NCBI RefSeq assembly: GCF_029893585.1 | Contig: NZ_JARXYX010000014.1 | Span: 143,427-207,426, forward strand | DNA from: Streptomyces sp. LBL | GTDB taxonomy: Bacteria > Actinomycetota > Actinomycetes > Streptomycetales > Streptomycetaceae | Direction of reading: 5' to 3' | DNA: 64,000 bases | Shown here: positions 1 to 8,598 of the stretch, piece after piece | How positions within the stretch are numbered: position 1 is the first letter of the stretch | Layout: every line of letters starts with the position of its first letter | Program-made: the position numbers and the translations under genes | Notes under the pieces: generated by a model | Told to the model about the DNA's origin: nothing | What the model saw: only the letters and a program-made list of their open reading frames with translations | Database searches by the model: none

Positions 1-422
1 TCGGCATCGCGGCCTGCGCGATCGGCCTGGCCCAGGCGGCGCTGGACGAGGCGGTGGCATACGCGACCGGACGGCGACAGTTCGGGCGGCCGATCGCCGA
101 TTTCCAGGGGCTGCGCTTCATGCTCGCCGACATGGCTACCCAGATCGAGGCCGGGCGGGCGCTGTACCTGTCGGCGGCACGGCTGCGGGACGCGGGTCGG
201 CCGTTCGCCAAGCAGGCGGCCATGGCCAAACTGCACTGCACCGACACCGCGATGAGGGTGACCACCGACGCCGTCCAGGTCCTCGGCGGGTACGGCTACA
301 CCGCCGACTTCCCGGCCGAGCGGTATATGCGCGAGGCCAAGGTGCTGCAGATCGTCGAGGGCACCAACCAGATCCAGCGGATGGTCATCGCCCGTCACCT
401 AGCGGGTCCCGAGACCCGCTGA
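1..422 (+). CDS. Acyl-CoA dehydrogenase, C-terminal fragment (cut by window edge)
   Basis: The reading frame is open from base 3 and runs to a TGA at 420-422, so the start lies outside the window. The roughly 139 visible residues are the C-terminal helical domain of the FAD-dependent acyl-CoA dehydrogenases, which oxidise acyl-CoA to the trans-2-enoyl-CoA. Family hallmarks are GRRQFGRPIADFQ, the VQVLGGYGYT segment and EGTNQIQRMVIARHL at the end. Substrate chain length cannot be judged from this part. The 3' end overlaps the converging small gene that follows by 38 bases. Confidence 0.93.
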   Translation, partial: GIAACAIGLAQAALDEAVAYATGRRQFGRPIADFQGLRFMLADMATQIEAGRALYLSAARLRDAGRPFAKQAAMAKLHCTDTAMRVTTDAVQVLGGYGYTADFPAERYMREAKVLQIVEGTNQIQRMVIARHLAGPETR

Positions 423-645
423 ACTGATCTGCCGTCACCTGGGGCGCCGTCAGCCGGACCCACTCCGGGTCGTGGCGGCCCGGCAGGGTACGGCCGCGGT
501 CGGCCCAGGTGCGCAGCAGATCCCGGTAGATGGGCGGGTCCTGAATCGGCGGCGGAGCCAGCGGAACCGATTCTCCGTGTCCCGGGACGGGGACGGGGAC
601 GAAGAGCCGGCGTTGACGCCCGGTCGCTGAAGAAGTGGGGGTCAT
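385..645 (-). CDS. Small hypothetical protein (86 aa)
   Basis: An open frame encodes a proline-rich N-terminus followed by a denser core, PPIYRDLLRTWADRGRTLPG and DPEWVRLTA, ending in GDGR. The core resembles short uncharacterised proteins common in Streptomyces, but I cannot assign a function. The ATG at 643-645 has only a weak ribosome site. The 3' end overlaps the acyl-CoA dehydrogenase gene in convergent orientation. The remaining bases 646-829 hold nothing I recognise. Confidence 0.5.
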   Translation of the reverse strand: MTPTSSATGRQRRLFVPVPVPGHGESVPLAPPPIQDPPIYRDLLRTWADRGRTLPGRHDPEWVRLTAPQVTADQFSGSRDPLGDGR

Positions 646-829
646 ACCAGGGCAACGCGGAGGCTGACGGACAGGTCACCGGTCGCCGGAATCGCGCGTG
701 CGTTCGTGGAAGTCCGGGGCGGTGGGCCGGCCCGACGCGCCGTCGACCCGGTCAGCACACATCGCACCGCGCCACGGCAGATGCGAGCCGAGGCGCGGTG
801 CGGTCACGAGGTGAGGGCGAGGGCGTCGC

Positions 830-1264
830 TCAGGCGGCCTGGCGCCGCATCACGGGCACCTGGAAGGGGCGCGAGCTGGGGCCGCCGACGTGCGAGAAGG
901 GCTGCTTGCGCCAGTCGAGTCCCTGAGGGAGTGTCAACAGAAGGGCCGTGTCCTGCTCCTGGGGCTCCACCGACTCGTCCGCCGGCTTGGCGTCGGACGC
1001 CCTGCGGCCGGTACCGGCACAGACCGTCAGCCCGAACGGATTCCACGGCGAGGCGCACAGTGCGTGCTCCGGAAGGGTCTCCTCATCCGCCAGCAGGGCG
1101 ATGGGCTGCGCGCAGTCCGGGCAGATCACCCGGTACATCTCGAAGGTGTCGTAGGCGTCGAGTTCGTCCTCGAGGGCGTCGGGTTCGACGCCCTCCGGCT
1201 CCGGCTCGACAACCAGCTGCGGCCGCTTGGATGCGGTGCGACCAGGGCGCTTAAGACTCTGCAT
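830..1264 (-). CDS. Conserved hypothetical protein with CxxC motif (144 aa)
   Basis: The frame is open further upstream, but the ATG at 1262-1264 is preceded by GGGGGAGAA, a strong ribosome site, so I start there. The protein begins MQSLKRPGRTASKRPQ, has an acidic stretch (about residues 20-40), then YRVICPDCAQPI with a CxxC pair and two later cysteines that could bind zinc, and a C-terminal half with GLDWRKQPF. It looks like an actinobacterial family without known function. Cytoplasmic; no membrane segment. It stands alone, divergent from the Lrp-type regulator. Confidence 0.7.
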   Translation of the reverse strand: MQSLKRPGRTASKRPQLVVEPEPEGVEPDALEDELDAYDTFEMYRVICPDCAQPIALLADEETLPEHALCASPWNPFGLTVCAGTGRRASDAKPADESVEPQEQDTALLLTLPQGLDWRKQPFSHVGGPSSRPFQVPVMRRQAA

Positions 1265-1531
1265 TGGGTTCTCCCCCTCGGGCTGGGCCGTGAAAGGCAC
1301 TGCGGCCTCGACCACAGCAAGCACTTCCCGCCCCGTCTCGGCGGTAATCACGAGACCGTCACGGAGCGCGTTCGGCAGGTGTGGTCTTCGTCACATGCCA
1401 TCCGCAGGTGCCCGGGGCGCTCGTTTCGCCCCCAGGAGCCTCACGGGCCGCTCTCGTCACATCACGAACCGGGTATGACCTGCGCCGCTCAGGTATCCGA
1501 GGAGATCAGGAGCACGGTAGGTTCTTGCGCC

Positions 1532-1972
1532 ATGGAGGAGCTCGACCGACAAATCGTGCAGTTGCTCGTCAAGGACGGGCGGATGAGCTACACGGACCTG
1601 GGCAAGGCGACCGGTCTGTCCACGTCGGCCGTGCACCAGCGGGTGCGCCGACTGGAACAGCGGGGCGTGATCCGCGGTTACGCCGCGGTCGTCGACCCGG
1701 AGGCCGTCGGGCTGCCGATGACCGCGTTCATCTCGGTGAAACCGTTCGACCCCAGCGCCCCCGACGACATCGCGGAACGCCTGGCCGACGTGCCCGAGAT
1801 CGAGGCCTGCCACAGCGTCGCCGGGGACGAGAACTACATCCTCAAGGCACGTGTGGCCACCCCGCACGAACTCGAGGAACTCCTGGCGCGGCTGCGCTCG
1901 CTGGCGGGGGTGTCGACGCGGACGACGGTCGTGCTGTCGACACCGTACGAGGCGCGCCCGCCGCGGATCTGA
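1532..1972 (+). CDS. Lrp/AsnC family transcriptional regulator
   Basis: The 146-aa protein has the two expected parts: an N-terminal winged helix-turn-helix (residues 1-60, LDRQIVQLLVKDGRMSYTDL then the recognition stretch LSTSAVHQRVRRLE) and a C-terminal RAM ligand-binding domain (about 65-140, with HSVAGDENYILK). Length is normal for the family. There is no Shine-Dalgarno before the ATG, and a TAGGTT -10-like element at 1518-1523 would place transcription start on the ATG, so the mRNA may be leaderless. The amidohydrolase gene starts 47 bases after its stop, but whether it is a target is not known. Confidence 0.9.
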   Translation: MEELDRQIVQLLVKDGRMSYTDLGKATGLSTSAVHQRVRRLEQRGVIRGYAAVVDPEAVGLPMTAFISVKPFDPSAPDDIAERLADVPEIEACHSVAGDENYILKARVATPHELEELLARLRSLAGVSTRTTVVLSTPYEARPPRI

Positions 1973-2019
1973 CGGCCCTGCGTTCGGTGCCGCCGAACTG
2001 AGGCGCGAGACTGTTCCCC

Positions 2020-3621
2020 ATGAGTGAGAGCACCCCCGAGCCGAAGACCGTCCTCCTCCGTCGCGGCGAGGTCCACAGCCCCGCCGACCCGTTCGCGACA
2101 GCGATGGTCGTGGAGCGAGGACACGTCGCCTGGGTCGGCTCCGAGGGCGCTGCCGACGCCTTCGCGGACGGCGTCGACGACGTGGTCGACCTCGACGGCG
2201 CCCTCGTCACCCCCGCGTTCACCGACGCCCATGTGCACACCACCGCCACCGGCCTGGCCCGCACCGGCCTCGATCTGTCCGGTGCCCCCTCCCTGGACGC
2301 GGCCCTCGCACTGGTCCGGGACTTCGCGACCGCCCGGCCGGCCGACCGGGTCCTGCTCGGCCACGGCTGGGACGCCTCCCGCTGGCCGGGTGGCCGTCCG
2401 CCGACGCGCGCCGAACTCGACGAGGCCACCGGCGGACGTCCCCTCTACCTCAGCCGGATCGACGTCCACTCGGCGGTCGTCACGACAGCCCTGCTCGACC
2501 TGACCTCCGGTCTCGGCACGGTGGACGGCCCGCTCACCGCCGACGCCCACCACGCCGTACGCGCCACCGCCTTCGCCGCCGTCACACCAGAGCAGCGCAT
2601 CGAGGCCCAGCGGACCGCCCTCGCTCGGGCCGCCTCCCTCGGCATCGGCACCGTTCACGAATGCGCAGGCCCGGAGATCTCCTCGGAGGACGACTTCACC
2701 GGGCTGCTGAAACTCGCCACCGAGGAGCCCGGCCCAAGAGTCGTCGGCTACTGGGCCGAGCGCGACATCGAGAAGGTGCGGGCACTCGGTGCGATCGGGG
2801 CGGCCGGTGACCTGTTCGTCGACGGCGCCCTCGGCTCGCACACCGCCTGTGTGCACGAGCCGTACGCCGACGCCGGCCACACCGGCACCGCCTACCTGGA
2901 CGCGGCCGCCGTGGCCGCGCACGTCACCGCGTGCACCGAGGCGGGCCTCCAGGCGGGCTTCCACGCCATCGGGGACGCCGCGGTGACCTCGGTCGTGGAG
3001 GGCGTGCGCACCGCCGCGGAGAAGGTCGGCCTCGCCCGCGTCCGGGCCGCCCGGCACCGTGTGGAGCACGCCGAGATGCTGACGGCGGAGACGATCGCCG
3101 CCTTCGCGGAGTTCGGCCTGACCGCCTCCGTCCAGCCCGCATTCGACGCGCTGTGGGGCGGCGAGGACGGCATGTACGCCCAGCGCCTGGGCGCCGAGCG
3201 GGCCCGCGCCCTGAATCCCTTCGCGGCCCTGCTGCGGGCCGGTGTACCGCTCGCCTTCGGCTCCGACAGCCCGGTCACGCCCCTGGACCCGTGGGGCACG
3301 GTCCGCGCGGCTGCCTTCCACCGCACCCCCGAGCACCGCGTCTCCGTGCGCGCCGCGTTCACCGCGCACACGCGGGGCGGCTGGCGGGCGGTCGGGCGGG
3401 ACGACGCGGGCGTCCTGGTACCGGGCGCGCCCGCGGACTACGCCGTGTGGCGCACCGACGAACTGGTCGTCCAGGCCCCGGACGACCGGGTGGCCCGCTG
3501 GTCGACCGACCCTCGCTCCGGAACCCCCGGCCTGCCGGACCTGACGCTGGGCCGCGACCTCCCGCTCTGTCTGCGTACCGTGGTGGGCGGCCGAACGGTG
3601 TTCGTGCGGCCGAGCGAGTGA
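2020..3621 (+). CDS. Amidohydrolase family protein, YtcJ-like (533 aa)
   Basis: This is a metal-dependent hydrolase of the amidohydrolase-3 (YtcJ) group. Residues 68-73 carry the first metal motif (DAHVH), a conserved HAIGDAA occurs near residue 320, and FGSDSPV near 410 supplies the catalytic aspartate. The beta-sandwich halves at both ends are present, so it is full length. Members cleave C-N bonds in cyclic amides or formamides; the substrate here cannot be told from sequence. No signal peptide is seen, so it is probably cytoplasmic. The following 558 bases up to ppm1 contain no gene I can support. Confidence 0.88.
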   Translation: MSESTPEPKTVLLRRGEVHSPADPFATAMVVERGHVAWVGSEGAADAFADGVDDVVDLDGALVTPAFTDAHVHTTATGLARTGLDLSGAPSLDAALALVRDFATARPADRVLLGHGWDASRWPGGRPPTRAELDEATGGRPLYLSRIDVHSAVVTTALLDLTSGLGTVDGPLTADAHHAVRATAFAAVTPEQRIEAQRTALARAASLGIGTVHECAGPEISSEDDFTGLLKLATEEPGPRVVGYWAERDIEKVRALGAIGAAGDLFVDGALGSHTACVHEPYADAGHTGTAYLDAAAVAAHVTACTEAGLQAGFHAIGDAAVTSVVEGVRTAAEKVGLARVRAARHRVEHAEMLTAETIAAFAEFGLTASVQPAFDALWGGEDGMYAQRLGAERARALNPFAALLRAGVPLAFGSDSPVTPLDPWGTVRAAAFHRTPEHRVSVRAAFTAHTRGGWRAVGRDDAGVLVPGAPADYAVWRTDELVVQAPDDRVARWSTDPRSGTPGLPDLTLGRDLPLCLRTVVGGRTVFVRPSE

Positions 3622-4179
3622 TCTCCCGGGGCGGCGCACCCCCGATCGGCCGCCGCCGCGCCGACGCGCGACCTGCGCATCCGCCGCGCTGACCAGGGCT
3701 TTGACGGAAGACGCGCAGGTCGAACGGCTGTTGACAGGCGACGGCAGCGGGCCGGTAGGTTCGGCCGAGTCCACCACCGGACGCCCGATCGGAGAACGTC
3801 CGCGCACGCGTCGTGGCGCCGCTGGGTCAGGGACGGTGTGCCGCACCGGGGCACCGCCACTGGGAGCCAGGCTCAGCGCCCGCGCCACGGCAAGGGAACG
3901 TGTTGGCCGATCGGGGAGGTGTGACCCGGATGGGGCCCGGGCGCTCAGTAGACAACGGCTTTCGGTCGACCCGCAGCCAGCGGGTCCCAGGTCGGCCCGA
4001 AGGGCGCCGGGCCCCCATCCGTAGTACGCACAACTCCCGATCCGGGACACACCGCACACAAAAGACGCTCTTCTACCCCGCTTTTGTGGAACCGACACCA
4101 CCATTCGAACGTCCTGTCATTTCACTGCAGGCCGTGGCCACTATGGTGGACCTCTGCGGACGGACTTGAAGGGGCAGCA

Positions 4180-4980
4180 GTGAACGACGGCGACGGGAAC
4201 CTCGCGGCAGCGGACCGGGGGAGACAGTTGGGCCCGCTCGGCACGGCATTGGTGATCATCCCGACCTACAACGAGGCCGAGAACATCAAGGCGATCGTGG
4301 GCCGGGTGCGCAAGGCCGTCCCCGAGGCGCACGTGCTCGTGGCCGACGACAACAGCCCGGACGGCACCGGCAAGCTCGCGGACGAACTGGCCGCCACCGA
4401 CGAGCAGGTCCAGGTCCTGCACCGCAAGGGCAAGGAAGGGCTCGGCGCCGCCTACCTCGCGGGCTTTCGCTGGGGCCTGGAGAACGGGTACGGCGTCCTC
4501 GTCGAGATGGACGCCGACGGTTCCCACCAGCCCGAGGAGCTGCCCCGGCTGCTGACCGCCCTCAAGGGCGCCGACCTGGTCCTCGGCTCCCGCTGGGTGC
4601 CGGGCGGCCGGGTCGTGAACTGGCCCAAGTCCCGCGAGTTCATCTCCCGCGGCGGTAGCCTCTACTCCCGCCTGGCGCTGGATCTGCCGCTGCGCGACAT
4701 CACCGGCGGCTACCGCGCCTTCCGCCGCGAGACCCTGGAGGGCCTCGGCCTTGAGGAGGTCGCCTCCCAGGGCTACTGCTTCCAGGTCGACCTGGCCCGC
4801 CGCACGGTCAAGGCCGGCTACCACGTGGTCGAGGTGCCCATCACCTTCGTCGAGCGGGAACTCGGCGACTCCAAGATGAGCCGGGACATCCTGGTGGAGG
4901 CGCTGTGGCGGGTCACGACATGGGGTGTGGGGGAACGCGTCGGCAAGATCGTGAGCCGGACGAAGCCCTCGGGATCGTAG
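4180..4980 (+). CDS. ppm1: Polyprenol monophosphomannose synthase
   Basis: A GT2-family glycosyltransferase of the dolichol-phosphate-mannose synthase type. It transfers mannose from GDP-mannose to polyprenyl phosphate on the inner face of the membrane, providing donor lipid for protein O-mannosylation and lipoglycans. Motifs seen: VIIPTYNEAENI (25-36), DDNSPDGT (56-63) and the metal-binding DADGSHQP (111-118). It ends without membrane helices, as in the actinobacterial catalytic domain that is separate from the Lnt-like partner. The frame extends upstream to 4084, but the GTG at 4180 has GAAGGGG in front of it. fxsA follows 72 bases downstream. Confidence 0.9.
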   Translation: MNDGDGNLAAADRGRQLGPLGTALVIIPTYNEAENIKAIVGRVRKAVPEAHVLVADDNSPDGTGKLADELAATDEQVQVLHRKGKEGLGAAYLAGFRWGLENGYGVLVEMDADGSHQPEELPRLLTALKGADLVLGSRWVPGGRVVNWPKSREFISRGGSLYSRLALDLPLRDITGGYRAFRRETLEGLGLEEVASQGYCFQVDLARRTVKAGYHVVEVPITFVERELGDSKMSRDILVEALWRVTTWGVGERVGKIVSRTKPSGS

Positions 4981-5052
4981 CCCTACGACCCCCCGGCCAC
5001 GGCTGATCATCCCCTTATCCTGTACTGAGCCGGTCCCAGGCACACTGGACGT

Positions 5053-5616
5053 ATGACGACTGGCGCTTCGACTCCCACCTACCCCGCCCGGCCCCGGCGT
5101 TCCCGGCTGCGCACGTTTCTGCCGCTGGGCATCGTCGCATGGCTCGTGCTGGAGATCTGGCTGCTGACCCTGGTGGCCGGTGCGGCGAGCGGGTTCGTGG
5201 TGTTGTTGCTGCTGGTCGCCGGTTTCGTGCTCGGTTCGGTGGTCATCAAGCGGGCGGGCCGGCGCGCCTTCCAGAACCTGAACGAGGCGCTGCAGCGCGG
5301 CGGGGCTCCCTCGGACTCGTCGAAGGGCGGCGGCAACGGCCTGATGATGCTGGGCGGTCTGCTTCTGATGATCCCCGGCCTGATCTCGGACGCGGTGGGT
5401 CTGCTCCTGCTGGTCCCGCCGGTGCAGAAGGCCCTCAGCCGCTATGCCGAGCGCACCGTCGAGCGCAAGCTCCGGGAGGCCGCCACGGGGACCCTGGGCG
5501 GCGCCTTCCAGCAGGCCCGCATGCGTCAGCCCGACGGCAAGGTGGTCCAGGGCGAGGTCGTCCGGGACGAGCCGAGCGATGCCCGGCACGACCCGCGCCC
5601 GCCGCTGGCGCGCTGA
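5053..5616 (+). CDS. fxsA: FxsA family membrane protein
   Basis: The 187-aa protein matches the FxsA family: hydrophobic segments at about 20-60 (VAWLVLEIWLLTLVAGAASG onward) and 95-125 (LMMLGGLLLMIPGLISDAVG), a conserved glycine-rich loop between them, and a charged, probably disordered tail. In E. coli FxsA can relieve phage T7 exclusion by F, but its role in actinobacteria is not established. It follows ppm1 and ends at a strong shared terminator. Integral to the cytoplasmic membrane. Confidence 0.87.
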   Translation: MTTGASTPTYPARPRRSRLRTFLPLGIVAWLVLEIWLLTLVAGAASGFVVLLLLVAGFVLGSVVIKRAGRRAFQNLNEALQRGGAPSDSSKGGGNGLMMLGGLLLMIPGLISDAVGLLLLVPPVQKALSRYAERTVERKLREAATGTLGGAFQQARMRQPDGKVVQGEVVRDEPSDARHDPRPPLAR

Positions 5617-5674
5617 TCCGGCGCGCTGACCTCAGGCCCGGCCGCGCGGGCCCGCGCGGCCGGGTGCACGCGTA

Positions 5675-5727
5675 CACAGAAGACCGCGGGCGCCGTACGT
5701 GGAGTACGGCGCCCGCGGTCTTCTGTG
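5675..5727. terminator. Bidirectional terminator between fxsA and rbpA
   Basis: A perfect 24-bp inverted repeat (arms 5675-5698 and 5704-5727, loop GTGGA) lies between the converging fxsA and rbpA genes. The stem contains the GC-rich core CCGCGGGCGCC. There is no U-tract, which is usual for Streptomyces terminators. Confidence 0.85.
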
Positions 5728-5760
5728 CGTGTGTTGTGTTCCGCCCAACCCGTGGACGGG

Positions 5761-6135
5761 TTACGCCGACTTTCGGCTGTCCCTCGGATGAACTGCAATG
5801 TTCATCGCGCCGGAGCGCAGAACGGCCAGGCGTTCCTCGAGGACCTCTTCGAGTTCCTCGCGGGTACGCCGCTCCATCAGCATGTCCCAGTGCGTACGCG
5901 CAGGCTTGGCCTTCTTCTCTTCAGGGCCGTCGCCGTCGACCAGGAGTGCCTGGGCCCCGCAGACCTTGCACTCCCACTCCGGCGGGATCTCCGCCTCGAC
6001 CGAGAAGGGCATCTCAAATCGGTGCCCCTTCTCGCATGCGTACTCCACGGCCTGGCGCGGGGCCAGGTCGATACCGCGGTCCGTCTCGTAGCTGGTCACC
6101 ACGAGGCGCGTGCCGCGAAGAGCTCGCTCACTCAT
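5761..6135 (-). CDS. rbpA: RNA polymerase-binding protein RbpA
   Basis: The 124-aa protein is the actinobacterial RNA polymerase accessory factor that binds the principal sigma factor and stabilises open complexes. Seen: the N-terminal tail MSERALRGTRLV, the zinc-binding core domain (YACEKGH then ECKVCGAQALLVDG), and the basic linker plus sigma-interacting helix THWDMLMERRTREELEEVL. Length is normal. It is transcribed from a sigma-R type promoter upstream and ends at the terminator shared with fxsA. Confidence 0.97.
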   Translation of the reverse strand: MSERALRGTRLVVTSYETDRGIDLAPRQAVEYACEKGHRFEMPFSVEAEIPPEWECKVCGAQALLVDGDGPEEKKAKPARTHWDMLMERRTREELEEVLEERLAVLRSGAMNIAVHPRDSRKSA

Positions 6136-6196
6136 GAATCGTGCCTCCCGGGCTTGTCGCCCACAGGACAGGTGTCGCTGTCGTCGTCATCCGGTC

Positions 6197-6222
6197 AACG
6201 TCCGGTCGGCGGTAAAGATTCC
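6197..6222 (-). promoter_or_regulatory. Sigma-R type promoter of rbpA
   Basis: Reading the minus strand, GGAAT (6222-6218) is followed by exactly 18 bases and then GTT (6199-6197), the consensus for the thiol-stress sigma factor SigR. It lies 61 bases upstream of the rbpA start. rbpA is known to belong to the SigR regulon of S. coelicolor. Confidence 0.88.
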
Positions 6223-6402
6223 CGTTCCGGGTCCCGTCCCGGGCAATGCGTCGCCGTCGTAGCCGCCCCTTGTTGTACCCACCAGCACCCGGTTTGTCAC
6301 ATCTGCCAGCAGATGTCACCCAGCGCTTCGTCATCTTTGACGCGCAGTAACGGTACGCCTGGAAGGCCAAACGCGTACACTACAGCGCTTTCGTCTGGAA
6401 CG

Positions 6403-7758
6403 CTAAATCCTCTCGGGAACAGGGTTGCCCGCGTCACCGATTGCCTGCCGCACCGGAACCCGTGCGAGCAGCACGAACCCGATGACGAAGAAGGCCACCA
6501 GCGAGATGATCGCGTCCCGATAGCTTCCGGTCAGCTGGTAGGTGATCCCGAACAGCAGAGGACCCAGCCAGCTCATGCCCCGGTCGCTCATCTCGTACGC
6601 CGAGAAGTACTCGGCCTCCTTGCCCGGCGGGACGAGATGCGAGAACAGGGAGCGGGACAGCGCCTGGCTGCCGCCGAGGACGAGCCCGATCCCGGCAGCC
6701 AGGACGAAGAACCACGCCGGAGCCCCGGCCGGGAGGAAATAGCCGGCCGCCAGGGTCACCGTCCAGGCCACCAGCGAGCCCAGGATCGTGCGCTTGGCCC
6801 CGTAGGCCCGGGCCAGCCGGCCCATGCCCAGGGCTCCCGCCACCGCCAGCAGCTGGACCAGCAGGACCGCGACGATGAGCGTCGACTGTCCGAGGCCGAG
6901 TTCCTCGGAGCCGTAGATCGACGCCTGGGAGATCACGGTCTGGATGCCGTCGTTGTAGACGAGATAGGCCAGTAGGAAGGCGAGAGTCAGCGGGTGGCGG
7001 CGCATGTCGCGGACGGTCGCGGCGAGCTGACGGAAGCCGGGAGTCGTGGGCTCACCGGCGGGTTTCGGCTCGCGGTGGCGGTCGCGCAGGCGCCGTAGCG
7101 GGACGAGGGCGAAGGCGCCCCACCACAGGCCGGCGGAGGCCAGACAGATACGGACCGCCGCGCTCTCCGACAGGCCGAAGGACCCGTGGCCGGTGTAGAG
7201 GACGAGGTTCGCGATCAGTATCAGGGAGCCCGCCGCATAGCCGAAGGCCCAGCCCCGCGAGGAGACCGCGTCGCGCTCCTCGGGCGGGGCGATCTGCGGG
7301 AGGTAGGAGTTGTAGAGCATCATCGCCACGGACTGGGCCGCGTTCGCCACCACCAGCAGGAGGCCGCCGAGCAGATAGCGGTCGCCGCCGAGGAGGAACA
7401 TGGCCGTCGTGGCGGCGGCCCCGGTGTATGCGGCGGCCGCCAGGAGGGGCTTCTTGCGGCCGGTGCGGTCCGCGGCCGCGCCCACCAGGGGCATCACCAC
7501 AACGGCCACGATCACCGACAGGGACACCGAATACGCGAAGAAGGAGCCGGCTCGCACCGGGATCCCGAGAGGATGGACGAAGCCGTCCGTGTCCGCCGCC
7601 TCGTCGGCCACCGACGTCAGATACGGGCCCAGGAACACGGTCAGTACGCTCGTCGAGTAGACGGAGCACGCCCAGTCGTAGAAGTACCAGCCGCGCTGCT
7701 CGCGCCGTCGCTCGCCGACCGCGTCGTCCGCTTCCGTCCGCACGGTGTCGGTGCCCAC
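6403..7758 (-). CDS. MFS transporter, UMF1 type
   Basis: A polytopic membrane protein of about 451 aa with 11-12 hydrophobic segments. The start of helix 1, GWYFYDWACSVYSTSVL, and the loop GAAADRTGRKKPLL are typical of the UMF1 (Atg22-like) branch of the major facilitator superfamily, which exports small molecules such as amino acids. The frame opens at 7812, but the GTG at 7758 has GAGGGG upstream and gives a normal N-terminus. It lies 72 bases downstream of the glycerophosphodiesterase gene on the same strand. The substrate is unknown. Confidence 0.85.
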   Translation of the reverse strand: MGTDTVRTEADDAVGERRREQRGWYFYDWACSVYSTSVLTVFLGPYLTSVADEAADTDGFVHPLGIPVRAGSFFAYSVSLSVIVAVVVMPLVGAAADRTGRKKPLLAAAAYTGAAATTAMFLLGGDRYLLGGLLLVVANAAQSVAMMLYNSYLPQIAPPEERDAVSSRGWAFGYAAGSLILIANLVLYTGHGSFGLSESAAVRICLASAGLWWGAFALVPLRRLRDRHREPKPAGEPTTPGFRQLAATVRDMRRHPLTLAFLLAYLVYNDGIQTVISQASIYGSEELGLGQSTLIVAVLLVQLLAVAGALGMGRLARAYGAKRTILGSLVAWTVTLAAGYFLPAGAPAWFFVLAAGIGLVLGGSQALSRSLFSHLVPPGKEAEYFSAYEMSDRGMSWLGPLLFGITYQLTGSYRDAIISLVAFFVIGFVLLARVPVRQAIGDAGNPVPERI

Positions 7759-7830
7759 CCGTGCCCCTCGCTTCCCCGTGAAGGTCCCGCGCGAGGGCGG
7801 AGGGAAGGGCACCCGGACACCCGCCGGGTG

Positions 7831-8598
7831 TCAGACCCAGATGCCCCGGTCCTCCATGACCGTGCGCAGTGTGTCGATGTGATCGGTCATGATGCCATCG
7901 ACGCCCAGGTCCAGGAGCCGGTGCATGCGCTCGGGTTCGTTCACCGTCCACACGTGTACCTGGAGCCCGAGCGTGTGGGCGGTGCGCAGGAAGCGGTGGT
8001 CGACCACCTGGATGCCGGACTGGGCCTCCGGCACCTGCGCGGCCACCGCCGACCGGCGCACCGCGGCCGGCAGTCCCCAGGAACGCAGCCGCAGGTTGAG
8101 CACCCCGCGAGTGCCGTACGATGTCGCCAGGCGCGGCCCGGCCAGCCGCTGGGCCCGTGCCGCGCGAGCCTCCGCGAAGGAGCCGAGGCAGATCCGGTCC
8201 CAGGAGTTGGTGCGCTCGATCAGCTCCAGGAAGGGGAGGAGGGCGGGCTCCGCCTTGACGTCGACGTTCCAGCGCACCCCGGGGAAGGTCTCCAGGAGTT
8301 CCTCGAAGAGGGGGACCGGTTCCCTGCCCGCCACGCGTGCGCGGCGCACCTCCGCCCACGGCAGGTCGGCGATCCGGCCCGCCCCGTCCGTCACCCGGTC
8401 CAGTGTCGCGTCGTGGAACGCGACGAGCCTGCGGTCGGTGGTGGCGTGGACGTCGGTTTCCAGATAGCGGTAGCCCGCCTCGATCGCGCGCCTGAACTGC
8501 GAGGTGGTGTTCTCCAGGCCGTCGGCCGCTCCGCCGCGGTGAGCGAAGGCGATCGGGCCGGGATGGTCGAGGTAGGGGTGGCGTATCCGGGGGGTCAC
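7831..8598 (-). CDS. Glycerophosphodiester phosphodiesterase
   Basis: A 255-aa TIM-barrel enzyme that hydrolyses glycerophosphodiesters to glycerol-3-phosphate and an alcohol. Key signs are the AHRGGAADGLENT opening motif (catalytic His), YLETDVHATTDRRLVAFHD (metal-binding Glu and Asp, second His) and the VWTVNEPERM strand near the end. There is no signal peptide, so it is cytoplasmic. Its GTG start overlaps the stop of the truncated yczE gene by 4 bases (GTGA), which suggests translational coupling. Confidence 0.9.
   Translation of the reverse strand: MTPRIRHPYLDHPGPIAFAHRGGAADGLENTTSQFRRAIEAGYRYLETDVHATTDRRLVAFHDATLDRVTDGAGRIADLPWAEVRRARVAGREPVPLFEELLETFPGVRWNVDVKAEPALLPFLELIERTNSWDRICLGSFAEARAARAQRLAGPRLATSYGTRGVLNLRLRSWGLPAAVRRSAVAAQVPEAQSGIQVVDHRFLRTAHTLGLQVHVWTVNEPERMHRLLDLGVDGIMTDHIDTLRTVMEDRGIWV

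Noticed and set aside
1834..4104. A 756-codon ORF on the minus strand opposite the amidohydrolase gene
   Set aside because: It is an antisense frame kept open by high GC; the translation is low-complexity R/G/A/V and shows no domain, while the plus strand encodes a clear amidohydrolase.
3701..4169. Small ORFs in the gap before ppm1
   Set aside because: Arginine/proline-rich, no ribosome sites and no similarity; probably non-coding. A TTGACA at 3731 with TAGGTT at 3756 has a 19-base spacer and is too weak to call a promoter.
4141..5589. A 482-codon minus-strand ORF opposite ppm1 and fxsA
   Set aside because: Antisense shadow of two well-supported genes; no recognisable motif.
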